Source of the DNA: Iris pallida
Lineage: Eukaryota; Streptophyta; Magnoliopsida; Asparagales; Iridaceae
Reading direction: 5' to 3'
DNA length: 64,000 nucleotides
NCBI GenBank assembly: GCA_029216955.1
Contig: JANAVB010002199.1
Span: 10,152,271-10,216,270 of the forward strand
The notes below the pieces were generated by a model. The model ran no database searches. It had not been told where the DNA came from and was given only the letters and a program-made list of their open reading frames with translations. Below, in pieces: positions 13,254 to 25,618 of the stretch; position 1 is the stretch's first letter; each line of letters starts with the position of its first letter. The position numbers and the translations under genes were made by a program.

Positions 13254-13496
13254 GTTGCCTCATGCATAGCTAGGGCATTTGTGATGAGAATTATGCACAA
13301 CACCGGCAGCAGCTGGAGGATACTGGAGCTCGAGACGAATAGCATGGTTGAGGGCTTTGTGCACCGTTTGATACTCCGAAACGGTCACATGTACGGCGAT
13401 GGAAGGCCTCAAACCAACTTCAAAACGTCGTGTTCTACTCGCAGTGTCAAGCAGAAATGCTCTTGTAAACTTTGCAAGCCTGTTGAACTCAGATGC
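13254..13496 (-). pseudogene. Ty3/gypsy gag middle segment (outer element)
   Basis: On the minus strand this reads ASEFNRLAKFTRAFLLDTAS, then RRFEVGLRPSI and a KALNHAIRLE stretch. This is the capsid-proximal retrotransposon gag domain (EFxxL, RRFExGLRP), known from plant gypsy Gag proteins. It is bounded on the left by the family A unit and on the right by the large solo LTR starting at 13497, and it continues at 19948. Its reading frame is open within the segment. Confidence 0.85.
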
Positions 13497-13849
13497 TATC
13501 ATGAACCGCATCCGGTGTAAGGGTACAAGTGTGTAACAGCGTCCAGCCTACGCCGCAGAATTGACGGTAGAATGATGTACTAGGTCACTATCTAACAACT
13601 CACACAAATATGTAATATACATGTCATGGGTCTCAACTCTGAATGGAAGACAAGTAAAGATATAGTATAACTCAATCACAGTCTAAGCACGATAAGACAA
13701 CACAGAAGTCTATAACTAAAAGACTAAACAACAACAAAATATAAACTACTAAATAGTAATATCTCAACAAACTCAAATACAAGTCAATATAAACTTATTA
13801 CATTCAAGTTCTAAATATGAAATCTAAACAAGTCTACTAACTAGTCTCC

Positions 13850-16334
13850 TGTAGCATTTAGGTTCCTAGAATTTATCTTCTATTTTTGAGATTTTTTTAT
13901 TTTAATTTTTTAGTTGGAATCAATTATTAACTAGGATATTAATTTGGGATCGTAAGATTTTTGCCTTAGCCTATAGGTTAGATATAAGGAAATTAGGTCG
14001 TATATGGTCTCTGGGGGCCCTAGATAGTCCCTAGTATATTATTTCACCATTTTAGAATTTTCAGGATTTTATGAAGATTTTTAGATAATTTTATATATGA
14101 TTTTATTATTTTCCTAAGCTTCTATGATTTACTGTGAGAGCACTCGAGAGTAGTTATGAGGCCAAAGAATTTATTTGGGCTGTGTAACCCTTAAAATATT
14201 TTCTAGATTTTTCTAGGAATTTTTAGGAATTTTTTGGGATTTATTTGGAATTTTAGAATTTTTTCTGATTTTTATTTAATTTTCTGAATATTAAAACCTT
14301 ATTTTAACCCTCATTATCCAGTCAGCCGCAGGGGGGACCCACCCGTCAGCCGCTGAAGCGGGGAGGGCAGGCCCACATGGCAGTGAGAGGGGGCAGGTAC
14401 GGCTCAGTCTCCGAGCCGCAGCAGGAATTCAAATCCGAGCCATGCTCGGAGCCGCAGCCAAGCCGACCCAATCCTGGACCGCAGGATCTGGGCGGGACCG
14501 CTGGATGGCGACATGTGTCCCCCACCCAGCCGACTTAACCGCAGCCACCGACTCCCTCTCCCTATATATATTAATGTATATTTACGTTTTCCGAAAACCC
14601 TATATTTTTTTCAGCAGCTTTTTGTGGGAGAGTTCGGTAGAGTTCTTCGACTTCGCGGAGGGTTTTCCGTTGATCTAGATGTCCTTTTTGTGCGCATTTT
14701 TTTATTGGAAGCATATTGAGGTTAGGTTTCTGAATATATAATTTATTTTCTGGTATTTTGATCTCGAATTTCTGAATCATTATTTGAGTGTCGGTTGTCC
14801 AAAAATCAACACGTCGTACGGTTTTCGGGATTCCGAGCGATCCCGAACTCTGTTTCGCGATCCGTTTGAAGTTTTGGAAAGATGACACCGAAATCTACAA
14901 CATATAATTTTTCCAAAAATTCAGAGTTTCATCTAATATTTTATTTTGTTCATTGAAGTCAGATTTGGTCAACATGTCATCGATTTGGTCATAGTTAGCC
15001 ATAATGGCAATAACTTTTGACCAAATCATGATTTTATGGCATGGTCGATTCCAGTGCACTCATGGCATTGAAATCTACCATTTTGCATACTCAAACTTTT
15101 GAATTCATAATGTTTGACTAGTTAGTCAATAGTAGGTCTCGGTTTGCGTGCTACGGGTCCCGAATTTGGAACCGTGAATTTCCTTGGCCAAATATTTGCG
15201 TTTAGATTGTTATTTCAGAATTAAATAGGTTAAAATAGGATTTAAGATAATTTACTCCAGAATTAAAATAGTATTAATTAATTTAACTCATTAGCCACTT
15301 TCTAGGATTTTTAGAGTGGGAATCGTTGATCTAACTTGTGGTTTTTATGTGACGGGGTAGATCGGGCTACGACGTCTTGACTTGTGCACGAGAGTTAGAA
15401 TCGGTTGGATATACATACATGTTCATGCCTTACTCATTGTTTTCTATTGTTTACAGTTTATCGTATTACTAATATTTATTGTAGTGGACATGTATTGTGA
15501 GTGAGTCGGGCGGGGGAATACAACAAGTAAGCATGTGGTCAAGGAATTGAATACAGACCCCCTACACATTGATTGCATAATATCAGTCATGCACCACACG
15601 TATGACTCACGGATATCCCAAGCCGTCTATATACTGAAAGTTGGTATTCTAAAACACACAGTACACGTGACTTAATTATTGTTACTCTATTGTCTATTGT
15701 TCTTCTTTCGTCAAGTCTACCTTCTTGTTGTCATCATGTCTTAGTGGTATGTCAAGTCTACCTACATATTGTTATCATGTCTCAAAGGTACTTTCTTACC
15801 ATACAATGTCATTCCTATACTTATCTTCAGTTAAATTCCTTTTATCATTCCTTCATGCTTGTATAATATATTGTGTAATGTAGTGTTATGGTGATCTTGC
15901 TCCAATCCTGACTGGATAACTATTTTTCAACTTTAGACGACGAGATTCGTCCTGAGGTCTACGGTGAGTACGTTGGCGACCCTGACATCACTGGCGTACC
16001 CGGTTCTAGCACTGATGTGAATTAGCATATTTTCTTCCTTATGGATTCGTATTAGTTAGTAGTTATAGTTATGGAGTTTAGTTGTCTATTTTATTTCGGC
16101 TATCTGGGTTTATTCCCGAGACTTTCTGAGTTGTAGTGGATTATTTAATATTTATAATATTGAGACTATTGGATATTTTGGTGATTATTACTGGCTTAGT
16201 TGTGGATGATATATATGTGTGTTGTGCTTGTTGTGGACCATTGTTATCATAGACAGCGTACTACCGCCGATGCTGCGGCGTAGGCTGGACTTGGCCATGA
16301 ACTCGTATCCAAAAATCGGGAGCGGGTCGTGACA
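13850..16334 (+). mobile_element. Solo LTR (family C) nested inside the family B LTR
   Basis: This is a 2485-bp unit with ends TGTAGCATTTAGG and GGGTCGTGACA and a perfect 5-bp duplication TCTCC (13845-13849 and 16335-16339). The host LTR continues cleanly on both sides. Its last 75 bp, including CTGCGGCGTAGGCTGGAC, is the same terminal signature as family B read in the opposite direction, so the two are related gypsy-type LTRs. No internal domain remains, which points to recombination between two LTRs after insertion. Confidence 0.92.
14560..14572 (+). promoter_or_regulatory. Candidate TATA box of the family C LTR
   Basis: CCCTATATATATT follows a GC-rich stretch (14,320-14,540) and precedes a T-rich leader. 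That layout is usual for the U3/R boundary of plant gypsy LTRs. The call rests on position and motif only. Confidence 0.5.
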
Positions 16335-17835
16335 TCTCCCGATCACTTCTGAGAGTCGGGCCCAAAATAGCTAAGCCATCTCCTGGTCCATAGTAATTAG
16401 GGCAAGTGTCCCCGGGGTAAACATCTATAATTTTTTCAACGTATCCAGTCAGGATTGGAACGAGCACAACTCATCAAAAAATCCTAAGTAAATAGCAAAG
16501 ACTACAAAACAGTTATACACAGTTATATTGATGAAGCATGAAAGTTTAGAAAGATAATGATGTAGAACAATAGTTAAAGTACAAGAGAAATAATATAACG
16601 AATCAGAAGATCATGGCAATGGAGACTATAAATAAAAATATAGCTGAACTAGAATAAGGTGATATAAGTCCAGACAGTATAATATAGACAATGGTGATCC
16701 CAATGTATGTCTAGTACAACATGTCGAGTGTGATCCCAATCAATATTTCTAGTAGGGTGGTTCGAGTAGGGTGATACCAGTAATGATCATTGTGATGATC
16801 CTGGTATGATAGTTCTAGTGATGATTCTAGACAACACTCCAAGTGTGTTTTAAAATACTGAGATCGACATGTAAACGGCTAGGGATAAATCTGGTACATC
16901 GCACACTGATCAGGTGAGGGATGGCTATCGTTCGAGTATAGTTCACAGGGAGGTGGTTCAAGTATTTAGGAATATTTATATGTCTACTCAAGTATTTTCT
17001 CGTCCGACAAATACAAGTGAATTCATAATCCGATACGTAAATCGAGAACGAGTCCAGCCAGCACAGGAAGATGCTTGTAGTGATTCGAGTAGTGGTTCTA
17101 GTAATTGAGGCAAGAAAAGTAAAGTATGTGTGTCGCATACATGAATTCAGAAGTACCAATCCATGTTTGTAACAGAGAATCAAATAGACCTGACTAGAAC
17201 TGAAATACAGTAATCAACAAGTAAATAAAAGAACTATCAGAGAATATACTCGCCTGATACCCTCAAAGACTAATGAATATCAGATGTTCGAACCGGAGTC
17301 ACAATGTCCTAAATAGAGCAATACAGGTTACAATGTGTTTTATATATAATAAATTAAGTTTACAATACAATCTACATAATTTTAGGTCATTCTAGGTCAA
17401 AGTCAACTCTTGGTCAACTGTGGTCAACCATTCTAGTCAAACCTAAAATTAACTAGTCAATTAGGCCAGGGTTTAGTCAAACTTAAGTTAACATGTCAAT
17501 TTAGACCTATTAGAGTCAATTCTAGGTCAAGTTTGACCCACAGTTGACTTTGGTCAACTTGGTCGACTAGTTAGTCAAACCTTGCCTAACTAGGCCTATA
17601 GGTCAATTATGAACTAACTCACTAACCATGGGCTAATATAACTTAGTTATCCTATACTTAAATCCTATCTACAAATTCACAATGTAAACATACATACACA
17701 TATAGGATACTATATATATACCATATATATATCTCAATATATCCAATACATGGTTTAGCCTATACACATCTATATATTTATACTCACACCACTTATACAA
17801 TTATAACCTAATATAGCCCATATCCATATGTAAAC

Positions 17836-17920
17836 TATACATACATACATACATACATACATACATACATACATACATACATACATACATACATACATAC
17901 ATACATACATACATACATAC
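17836..17920. repeat. (ACAT)n microsatellite
   Basis: About 20 uninterrupted copies of the tetranucleotide ATAC/ACAT lie within the family B LTR. Copy 2 at 21040-24670 lacks this array, so it expanded after the copies separated. Confidence 0.97.
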
Positions 17921-18421
17921 CTACCATATCCAACCCTTAACTTACTACCTACAAACCCATATGGGCTAACCCTCTATCAAATGCGCTGCCTAGCTGCTAC
18001 TTGGTTGATGCTGTTGCTGTAGCTACTTGCAAAGCCAAGACAAGGCAAGGCGTGCTACTGGCTGCTTCTAATCCTACTGCTAATGCCTAATGCTCACTCC
18101 TCACTAACCCAAACTAATAAATACACACACACACACATCATGGTACTCACACATTCCTAACTAATCTAATAAAATCTCCAACCAAACTCAACTCTAACTC
18201 ACATCTTATCTCCAAATCTGAACCAAACTCATATTCATATATATAAACCTATAACATACTCATCATCACCTATATATACATCTCATTAAAATCCAACTAA
18301 ACCTATATATCAAATAACACATACACAACAACCAAAACTCAGGAACTAACAATACCAAACTCAAGCTAAACCTCATAAACTGAGAATCAAACCTACACCA
18401 TATCTAAAATCTGAACTAAAA

Positions 18422-18424
<3 letters not shown>

Positions 18425-18500
<76 letters not shown>
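18425..18500. repeat. (AT)n microsatellite
   Basis: A pure AT dinucleotide run of about 76 bp within the family B LTR. Confidence 0.97.
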
Positions 18501-18505
<5 letters not shown>

Positions 18506-19947
18506 CAAATATATCAAGAAATCCCAAACTCAGATACATCAACCAACATAACCCAAACCATATACAAAAAGGGGTGTGTGTGCACGAACGAATGTGTCAG
18601 CATGTGTGCAAACTAGAGTGTCGTGAGGGTATCCAAACAGTGTCCAAGAAGTGTCCAAACTCGTGTCAAAACAGGATGTCAATACATGTCAGAAACTGTG
18701 TATGTGCAGGGCTCGTGCACATGTGTCGACCCCAAAAGGACACGACCATAAGTCTCGTGGTCGGGGCTATGGGTAGACTAGGTATAGGACTTGGTGTAGG
18801 ACACCCTGTTTGAGTCCTCGTGTCCGCGCTACAAACGCGTGTCAGGGCAGATTTTTGGCGCGTACACAGCAGCCCGAAATCCATGCGGGTGCGATATCTC
18901 CCAAATTAACCACTTGGTCAAATCACCCCAAAATTTGGGAGCATGTTGTCAAACATATCCCCCACATGTCCACCAATTTTGGTTTCAAATGGTGTCCTGT
19001 CCATCGAGTTATGGCACTCGAGATGCAAGACAGTGTACGGGACAGTGCACGGGGCCTCGTGCTATGTTCCCGTGTCTGATTTGGACACGAAAACAATGTC
19101 AAAATAAACCCATAAAATATTTTGGAATCCCCTCATATAGAGGTACAAGTATATGAAATTAGTTTTAAAAAATAACAACTTTTAATTCTTAGAGACATTT
19201 CATCAAACATATGTTACACACACCGGCACACATCCAATACACATATCAAAAGAATACAAAATCCTACCAAACTTGGTCTATAGGTCTATGGTACCTAGAT
19301 GCATGCTTCTATGAAGAAAAATCAGAATTTAAATGAGTTTAGAAGCATTTACCTATTGAGAGTTAGAATCTTAATGTAAAAGCACTCCAAAATGCCTCGA
19401 CGCCCAAATCCTACGGTCAAACGCCTCCAATTCCTTGCTAGCTAGCCTCCATCAAGTTCTCCTCCTTCCAAGGATCGTAACGCAATTCGTTTGGTCTGAT
19501 TTGGATGAGAATTGGAGAATGGAGGCTACTATAAAGAAGGTGGAAATTAGGGTTTTACAAAAGTGGCTTGGTGGCTACATGATGTGTTTATATAAGAGGG
19601 GGGGCTCTGTTGGCCGGCCATATGCTGGAATTAGGGTTAGGGTTTAGTCATAAGGTCCAACTATAACTTAAGTTAATAAAAATCCTTTTTAGCAAAAGCC
19701 CAAAAAGCAAATAACTCAAAACCCTAAAAATGACTTAAAAAGTTTCCTAATTTAGAATAGAACTTAAATTCTAATCTAAAATGATAACTAGGCCTCTAAT
19801 GACATGGTTAGTCTCTAATCATGGTTATCTAAGGTTAAACTAAAAGAACCACTATCACAAAAAGCAATAATTAAAAAATATTAATAAAATTATTCAAAAA
19901 ATTCACAATTACCAAAATATCGTTATTCTAGAAAAGTGGTGGTTACA

Positions 19948-20650
19948 GACGCATATTAGCAAACTGTCATATTTCCCTATCTCAGTTGCATGAACTCATT
20001 CTCCTTCTCTTAACGAACTGCTGGAGGGAGGAATTCTTCTTCGAATGCTTTGCGAAATATGGCCCAAGTGATCTTCATCGTCTGATCGTCTTCGAGGATC
20101 GCTCATTTACATCACACCAGTCGTGTACATTCAATCGAAGTTAAAGTTGAGCGCAGGTGACTCGTCTTGACCCATCCATGTCGAATGCTTCAAAGTGACC
20201 TTCTAATTCTGCCAACCAATCGAGGGCCACAGTAGGATCTTTCGTTCCCTTGAATGAAGTATTGCACACCTTCTTGAATTCTAAGATTTCGGAGGAAGCA
20301 TACTTCGCAAGTGCAGGCTGAGGTTCGATATAGTCGACTTTGCTATGCTGGTTCGTGGGCTCTGTCACAGCAGACACAGTCACAGAATGAGTGTTATTGG
20401 CCACGATTGTCTAGACTATTTACTACAAAGTGTCAAGCTGCTTCTTCTGCACCTTGAATTGGTCTACGAACCTATTGTCGAATTGCGTTTGCCTGGCATC
20501 GGCCCGTTGTTGTTGTGCTTCCATCATACACAATATCTGCTCCATTGGGTCAACCGATGGTCCGACCTTCGAACTGCTAGAGCCATTCGAAGCGCTTGAA
20601 TCTGCCACGGCCGTAGCCGCCGCGGCCTCTTCATTAAGAAGGAAACTCAC
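19948..20650 (-). pseudogene. Ty3/gypsy gag N-terminal part (outer element)
   Basis: The minus-strand ORF from about 20650 begins SFLLNEEAAAATAV, followed by a Gln-rich helix (MEAQQQRADARQTQFDNRF). After a stop near 20420, PALAKYASSEILEFKKVCNT and GTKDPTVALDWLAELEGHFE follow; this is the P-x-F-x-G-T-x-DP-x-x-A-x-x-WL motif of plant gypsy Gag. A decayed AFEEEFLPP-like stretch and the start of ASEFNRL follow at 20040-19950. Stops near 20130-20100 and frame changes mark it as dead. Its 3' continuation is at 13496. Confidence 0.88.
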
Positions 20651-20757
20651 ATTAGTCTCAAAAAATATTATGGGCTCATTGTATGGAATAACTCATCTCA
20701 TCGACACGAGATCAAAGGTTCGAGACTCTGGACGAAAGGCCAAGTATGTAAATCCGT

Positions 20758-20769
20758 GCTCTGAAACCA
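20758..20769 (-). promoter_or_regulatory. tRNA-Met primer-binding site of the outer gypsy element
   Basis: The minus strand reads TGGTTTCAGAGC, one base from the common plant PBS TGGTATCAGAGC. It lies about 110 bp upstream of gag in the right orientation, so the 5' LTR of the outer element must end just beyond it, near 20770-20790. Confidence 0.8.
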
Positions 20770-21039
20770 TTATTTTACGCCTCGATTCCGTAGAATTGAT
20801 AGTCGTCCCCCGGACGTGATGCCATACGAACCTAAGTTGCGATTACATAAGGCATAGTCATAAAGTTATCCGAAACACAAGCATCTAATAGAGTACACAG
20901 AGAAATTGAATGACACATTGAGACAGAAGAAAACTTTTCTTTTCATTAATAATACACATCACTTACAAGACTCCATTGCAATCATTGCCGTACAGACTTA
21001 CAACATGACTCGATTACAAAATGACCGTTGATGAGATAG
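20770..21039 (-). repeat. Remnant of the 5' LTR of the outer gypsy element (3' end of LTR)
   Basis: This segment lies directly upstream of the primer-binding site, so by position it is LTR. It contains an AT-rich, poly(A)-signal-like part (20930-20960) laid out like 11030-11070 of the family A unit. It is cut at 21039 by a solo LTR and resumes at 24671. I could not define the exact LTR terminus next to the PBS. Confidence 0.6.
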
Positions 21040-22546
21040 TGTCAAGACCCGCACCCAGTGTAGGGGCACGAGATGTGGGTATGTCCAGCCTACGCCGCAG
21101 TGTCGACGGTAGAACGCTGTCCTAGGTCACATACATCTAACATGATATGATATAACTGCACAAATATACTCTCCAATCGGAGGACAATGTAGAAGGTATA
21201 ACTCAATCACAAACTAAGGTAGAATGGTACGATCAGATAGATAAGATAAGATAGATATCAGCAAATAGAATACAAACAGAAGAGAAGAAGTCTAAGTGTC
21301 TAAGACATAACATATCAACAACAACAACATCCAGAATATTATATCTCAAAGTCAAAGTAAAGACAAGACAATAAATTAAGATAACTAGTCTAGCTAACTA
21401 GCCTAGACTACTGGAGTAATGTCCTCTGCAAGGACTAGGTCCTCCTGGGAGTCCAGCTCGTAAGTGTCATCTAGGACTGCTCCATAGTACGTAGGACAGA
21501 ATTCCTCGGTGTCATTTATAATATTTTAACAGGTCCAATCAGGACAGGAACGAGCACAAAATCTCAACTGTTTATATCATGACAGGAATATAAAGCATGC
21601 AATAGAGTAAGATACATAAATCGCTGAAAGAAATGTACATGAAAAAGAGAGAGATAACCGTATTGGAAATATCTACTATAAGTAAAGAACTACAAGTGAC
21701 TAGTGGTTTAGAGTACAAGATAGGCATGTAAACAGCTAAAATTTATACATGATTACACTACTGAGTTTATACATGAATATACTACTTGGAATTATTCACA
21801 TGACTATTTCTACTCCTCTGTACCCCAATCAATACACAAGGATCTAGATAGGTTATGTTATTGTACATGATTATCACATGGGGGCTTATAAATAAGTGCA
21901 CATGAAGTTATACATGAGGGCTCTGTGAACATGAGAGTACATGAATCACAAGAGTATACATGAATAGTGAAAGCATAGGAGTACATGATAAAAGTGAAAC
22001 ACACATGACATGATGTGTTCGATGCTCCCGAGGGGGATAACATCTCATGAAAAGATCCATATAGTACCAATCCGTGTTACCAATGTGACAGCATCAAGTA
22101 AAGTAATCTAAAGCAAGAATATTGGTCCTAGCAAGTATGAAATTATCAGAGAATGTACTCGCCTGATATCATGTATGTCCGATGAGAATAGATGTCCAAA
22201 TCAGAGTAAATGAGTCATATTTAGAGCAACACAGGTCACAACATGTCTATAAAGGTAAAACTAAAAATTACAATACATTCTACATGATTTCTAGGTCATT
22301 TAGGCCAAAATAAACTCTTGGTCAACTCTGGTCAACTTATAAAGTCAAACTAGGTCAACCAATCTATTCTAGGTCTAAACTAGTCTAACTAGTCAAGTCT
22401 AGGCCTAACCAATAGCTAGCCTAGGCAAACAAGCATACAAGCCTAACACAAGCACTAATCTACATATAACACACCAAGTACATATATACTATATATATAC
22501 ATACACGCATATAGCTATGCACAATATACAACATAGCAAATATATA

Positions 22547-22596
<50 letters not shown>

Positions 22597-24670
22597 TCAC
22601 ATTTAACATACACATATATATAGAGAGGTAAAGCTATATATATAGGCACAACCACATATGTATATATAGAGGTAAAGGAAAAACAGCATATGTATATATG
22701 AGTGTGTGTGGGGTGTGTCAAGACTTGTGAGCAGTGAAGTATATATGTGTGAGTGTGTATAGAGTGGCAGTTTAGGGTGTGTGTCAACATGTGTATAAGT
22801 GTGTGTATAAAAAGAGATATGGCAGCATATATTAGAGAGTGCTCAGTTTCTGTGAGTCTCAGGTATGTGTGCAACATATAGGGTCCAAGTAAAGTGCAGG
22901 AATGGACATGTGTTCAGTTTAGTCTAGTTTTATACAACCCAGTTTCATATGAACCCATTTCTCACTTTAACATGCACAGTTTCAAGTATTAAACTAATCC
23001 ATGTTTTTAAATCAAAACTCAGAAATCAAAACTCCAACCCATAGGTAAACCAATTGGAAACTAAACTAAAACCCATGTCAAAAGGATGGAAACTCATTTA
23101 AATATCACAGATCGTTCTGAAACCATTTTCGAAATACCAATATTTCATATGACATCATAACATTAGGGATAAAATCTCAGGAAAAGATAAATCAATGCAA
23201 AGTCTCACAAAACTCTAACTTGACACACACAGTGAACATGATTTGGAATACCAAATACTAATGTAAACTCGAAACTGAAATTAGGAAACCAAGTGTAAAG
23301 GAGGAGGGACAAGTCCCATATGTCCCAGTGAACCCAACATGTCCATAAAGTGGACACAATCGTGTCAAAACCATTAAAATATAATGTGTCAGAAAATAAT
23401 ACAATATGGGCCTCGTGCGGTGAGTTCGTGAGCTCGTGGACATGACACAAGCCACGACACATCTCGTGCTCGTGTCCACACGTAGCCCACACATAGGGCT
23501 ACACAATCGACACGACACGAGACACCCACGACACGTATTCGTGTGATACGATACGCGTATCAGACACGAATACACGTGCGTACAGTCGTAGTGTAATTTA
23601 CGTGCACACACGTTTTCGTGTCCGATACGACACGAGAAGCCACGAAACTTTAGGGACACGTTCGCAGACATTGCCCCTACGTGTCCCTCGAGTTCTGTCC
23701 CATCTCGTTGTGTGTCATGTCCGCTGCATGCCTCGAGCAGTAGGACAGCACGGGATCGTACGCGAGCGTGTTCGTATCCATTTTGGATACGGACACAGCA
23801 TAAAAATGTGCTCAGAGATGTAGATCTGAGATCAGCATGCCAAGGGCTACAAATTCATATATTTACTTGCAGAAAATAAGAATAAAATAATCACTATGGT
23901 ATTTCATCAAACACGTCATAGGACACTGATACGTGTCCGATACGCATATTAAATCAATACCAATTCCTACCAAACTCACTCTACAGCTAAGGGACATCTA
24001 GATGTATGCAACTATAGAAAGAAACCTGAGATTTGAATCAATTTGAGGGGTTTTACCTATTGAGAGTAGATCTGAATCAAAAACCCCAAAATGAGAAGTC
24101 CTCTTCCAATAGCAATGGCCAAATGAGCTTCAATCCCTGCAAGCATGCTCCCTTCAACCTCTACTCTAGAAATGACTTCAAATACAAGTGAGTGGGATCA
24201 ATTTAGTGGAGGAATGGTGAGATTTGATAAATTGGGGAAGAAATATTAGGGTTTCCAAAAGGGGATCACTAAAAGAGGCAAGTGTCAAATAAGAGACATT
24301 ATATAGGGTGTTGGGGGCCTCTATATGGCTGCTATGGCCAGCCAACAAGTTAGGGTTAGGGTTTCATTGAGAAAATGGGCTATGGGCCAATATACTAGTT
24401 AGTTGATTCAACACTCTAGCTAATAGCCCAATCAACACACAACACCCAATCTCTCCCTGAACCCAAGTCAACTTGAGTCTATTTGAGTTAGATTAGAGTC
24501 CAACACCATTCTACCATGTTAACTAAGTCACCAAAGCCATGGTCAAACAATAGGCTAGTCTCTATGGTCTCAACTAGCAAAAGTCAAAAATCACAAACAC
24601 TAATGCAATAAATAAATAAAAAAAAATTATAATGACCAAAATACCCTCAAGCTAAAATATGGTAGTGACA
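21040..24670 (-). mobile_element. Solo LTR, family B copy 2
   Basis: This 3631-bp unit starts TGTCAAGACCCGCACC and ends TATGGTAGTGACA, with the perfect duplication GATAG on both sides (21035-21039 and 24671-24675). It aligns with 13497-19947 in the same orientation, with shared CGCCTGATA, AGTCAACTCTTGGTCAAC-like and AGGGTTAGGGTTT stretches. It carries an (AT)n run at 22540-22592. No gag or pol is seen, so it is a solo LTR. All ORFs inside are short and unconvincing, including those over the CACGA-rich part (23.4-23.8 kb). Confidence 0.92.
22540..22592. repeat. (AT)n microsatellite
   Basis: An AT dinucleotide run with one interruption, inside the family B copy 2 LTR. Confidence 0.95.
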
Positions 24671-25618
24671 GATAGTTGTTCTATACATTATATCCCTCTA
24701 TTTACAACAAAAATTGAAGCCACCTGCTATTAAGGAAAGTCGAGACATATTTCTTGGACTGAATATAGAGTCTTCAAAAGAGAAGCTTCAAGCTTTGGCT
24801 TCAAAATGTTCCAAGCGTTCCCTTGAGTTAGGTGGCACGCTCTTGATGATCCGAGGTACCTGTGGAGAGCGAGGATCAGTACATTGCAGGTTGTATTGGC
24901 GAGTAGCTAATTATATACCACGCTCTCGTTTGGTTCAAGAATTTGTTGTCTTAACTTGTGATCTTTTTAACCATCCTATTGAATTTTAGACAATCAGATG
25001 ATAGGCATAATATAATTTATATTGGAACTTACCCACGGCAGACGTGTCGTACAATGTGAGACTTACTATGTTCTTCTTTGTCAATTGTTATCATTTAGTG
25101 TTTACAGTTTGTATATGTGAAGGTCACTGGCATTACAAGTCATTTTGGATTTTAGCTGGGTTAGACGGCGACCCTTTCAGCACAAGTAGTAAGCTCCGCT
25201 GCAAGTTTCCCGGAATAACCATGTTTTGCTTTCGTCGAGCTCAGCTATCTTTTGCTTCCTCCTAGGCCGAATCGATCATGTGTCTCGGGGTATCGATCGA
25301 GGAAGTCGTTCCTTGTACACCAGTTGACCATGACCGTGCTAGGTTAGACTAGTTATTCAAGCATGATATTTAGTTCATGAGCAACATAACCATTTTTATC
25401 ATTGTTTTGTTGTGTCATGGTGATAGTTATTCAATGATTCAAAACTTTTATTATCTCGGTTTTATAATAAGCATAACATATTAAGCATGCAACATTTTCT
25501 TAGCATAATAATTCTATAGCTTGCGTACATGATGAATCGTGCAATAGTTCATTGAAATTTAAGCATTCGTGCACTTGCATAACCAACTAGCATTCTATTG
25601 ATTTGGGATTAAAGAAGG
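24671..25618 (-). repeat. Further remnant of outer 5' LTR or neighbouring LTR sequence
   Basis: This resumes after the GATAG duplication and is non-coding. Its middle (about 25150-25350) holds GCTGGGTTAGACGGCGACCC, which recurs at 47.93 kb, and a GCTCCGCTGCAAGT...CCTAGGCCGAATCG...GTTGACCATGACCGTG run that recurs at 12.1-12.26 kb and, inverted, at 48.9-49.06 kb. It is therefore LTR sequence of the same broad group. It ends at the element starting at 25619. Confidence 0.6.

Larger units (their letters stand above)
13497..19947 (-). mobile_element. Long solo LTR (family B, copy 1) inserted in gag, itself carrying a nested LTR
   Basis: The left end (TATCATGAACCGCATCCGG) aligns with the left ends of copies at 21040 and 49367 (TGTCA/C-x-GACCCGCACCC), and the right end is GGTGGTTACA. 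Flanking bases GATGC and GACGC are a 5-bp duplication with one change. A second LTR (13850-16334) interrupts it. Without that insertion it is about 3.96 kb and aligns section by section with 21040-24670: the GTCCAGCCTACGCCGCAG stretch, the CAGTCAGGATTGGAACGAGC stretch in inverse, and a GGTCAA-rich part near 17.4 kb against 22.3 kb. There is no coding domain. On the minus strand it starts TGTAACCACC. Confidence 0.85.

Noticed and set aside
17836..17920. Possible CRISPR-like or telomere-like array
   Set aside because: It is a pure ACAT tetranucleotide run without spacers. The AGGGTTAGGGTTT pieces at 19626 and 24351 are only two telomere-like units each, in LTR ends.
24714..25265. Two ORFs of 91 and 73 codons as host genes
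   Set aside because: They overlap sequence repeated in other LTRs in the window and show no family features.
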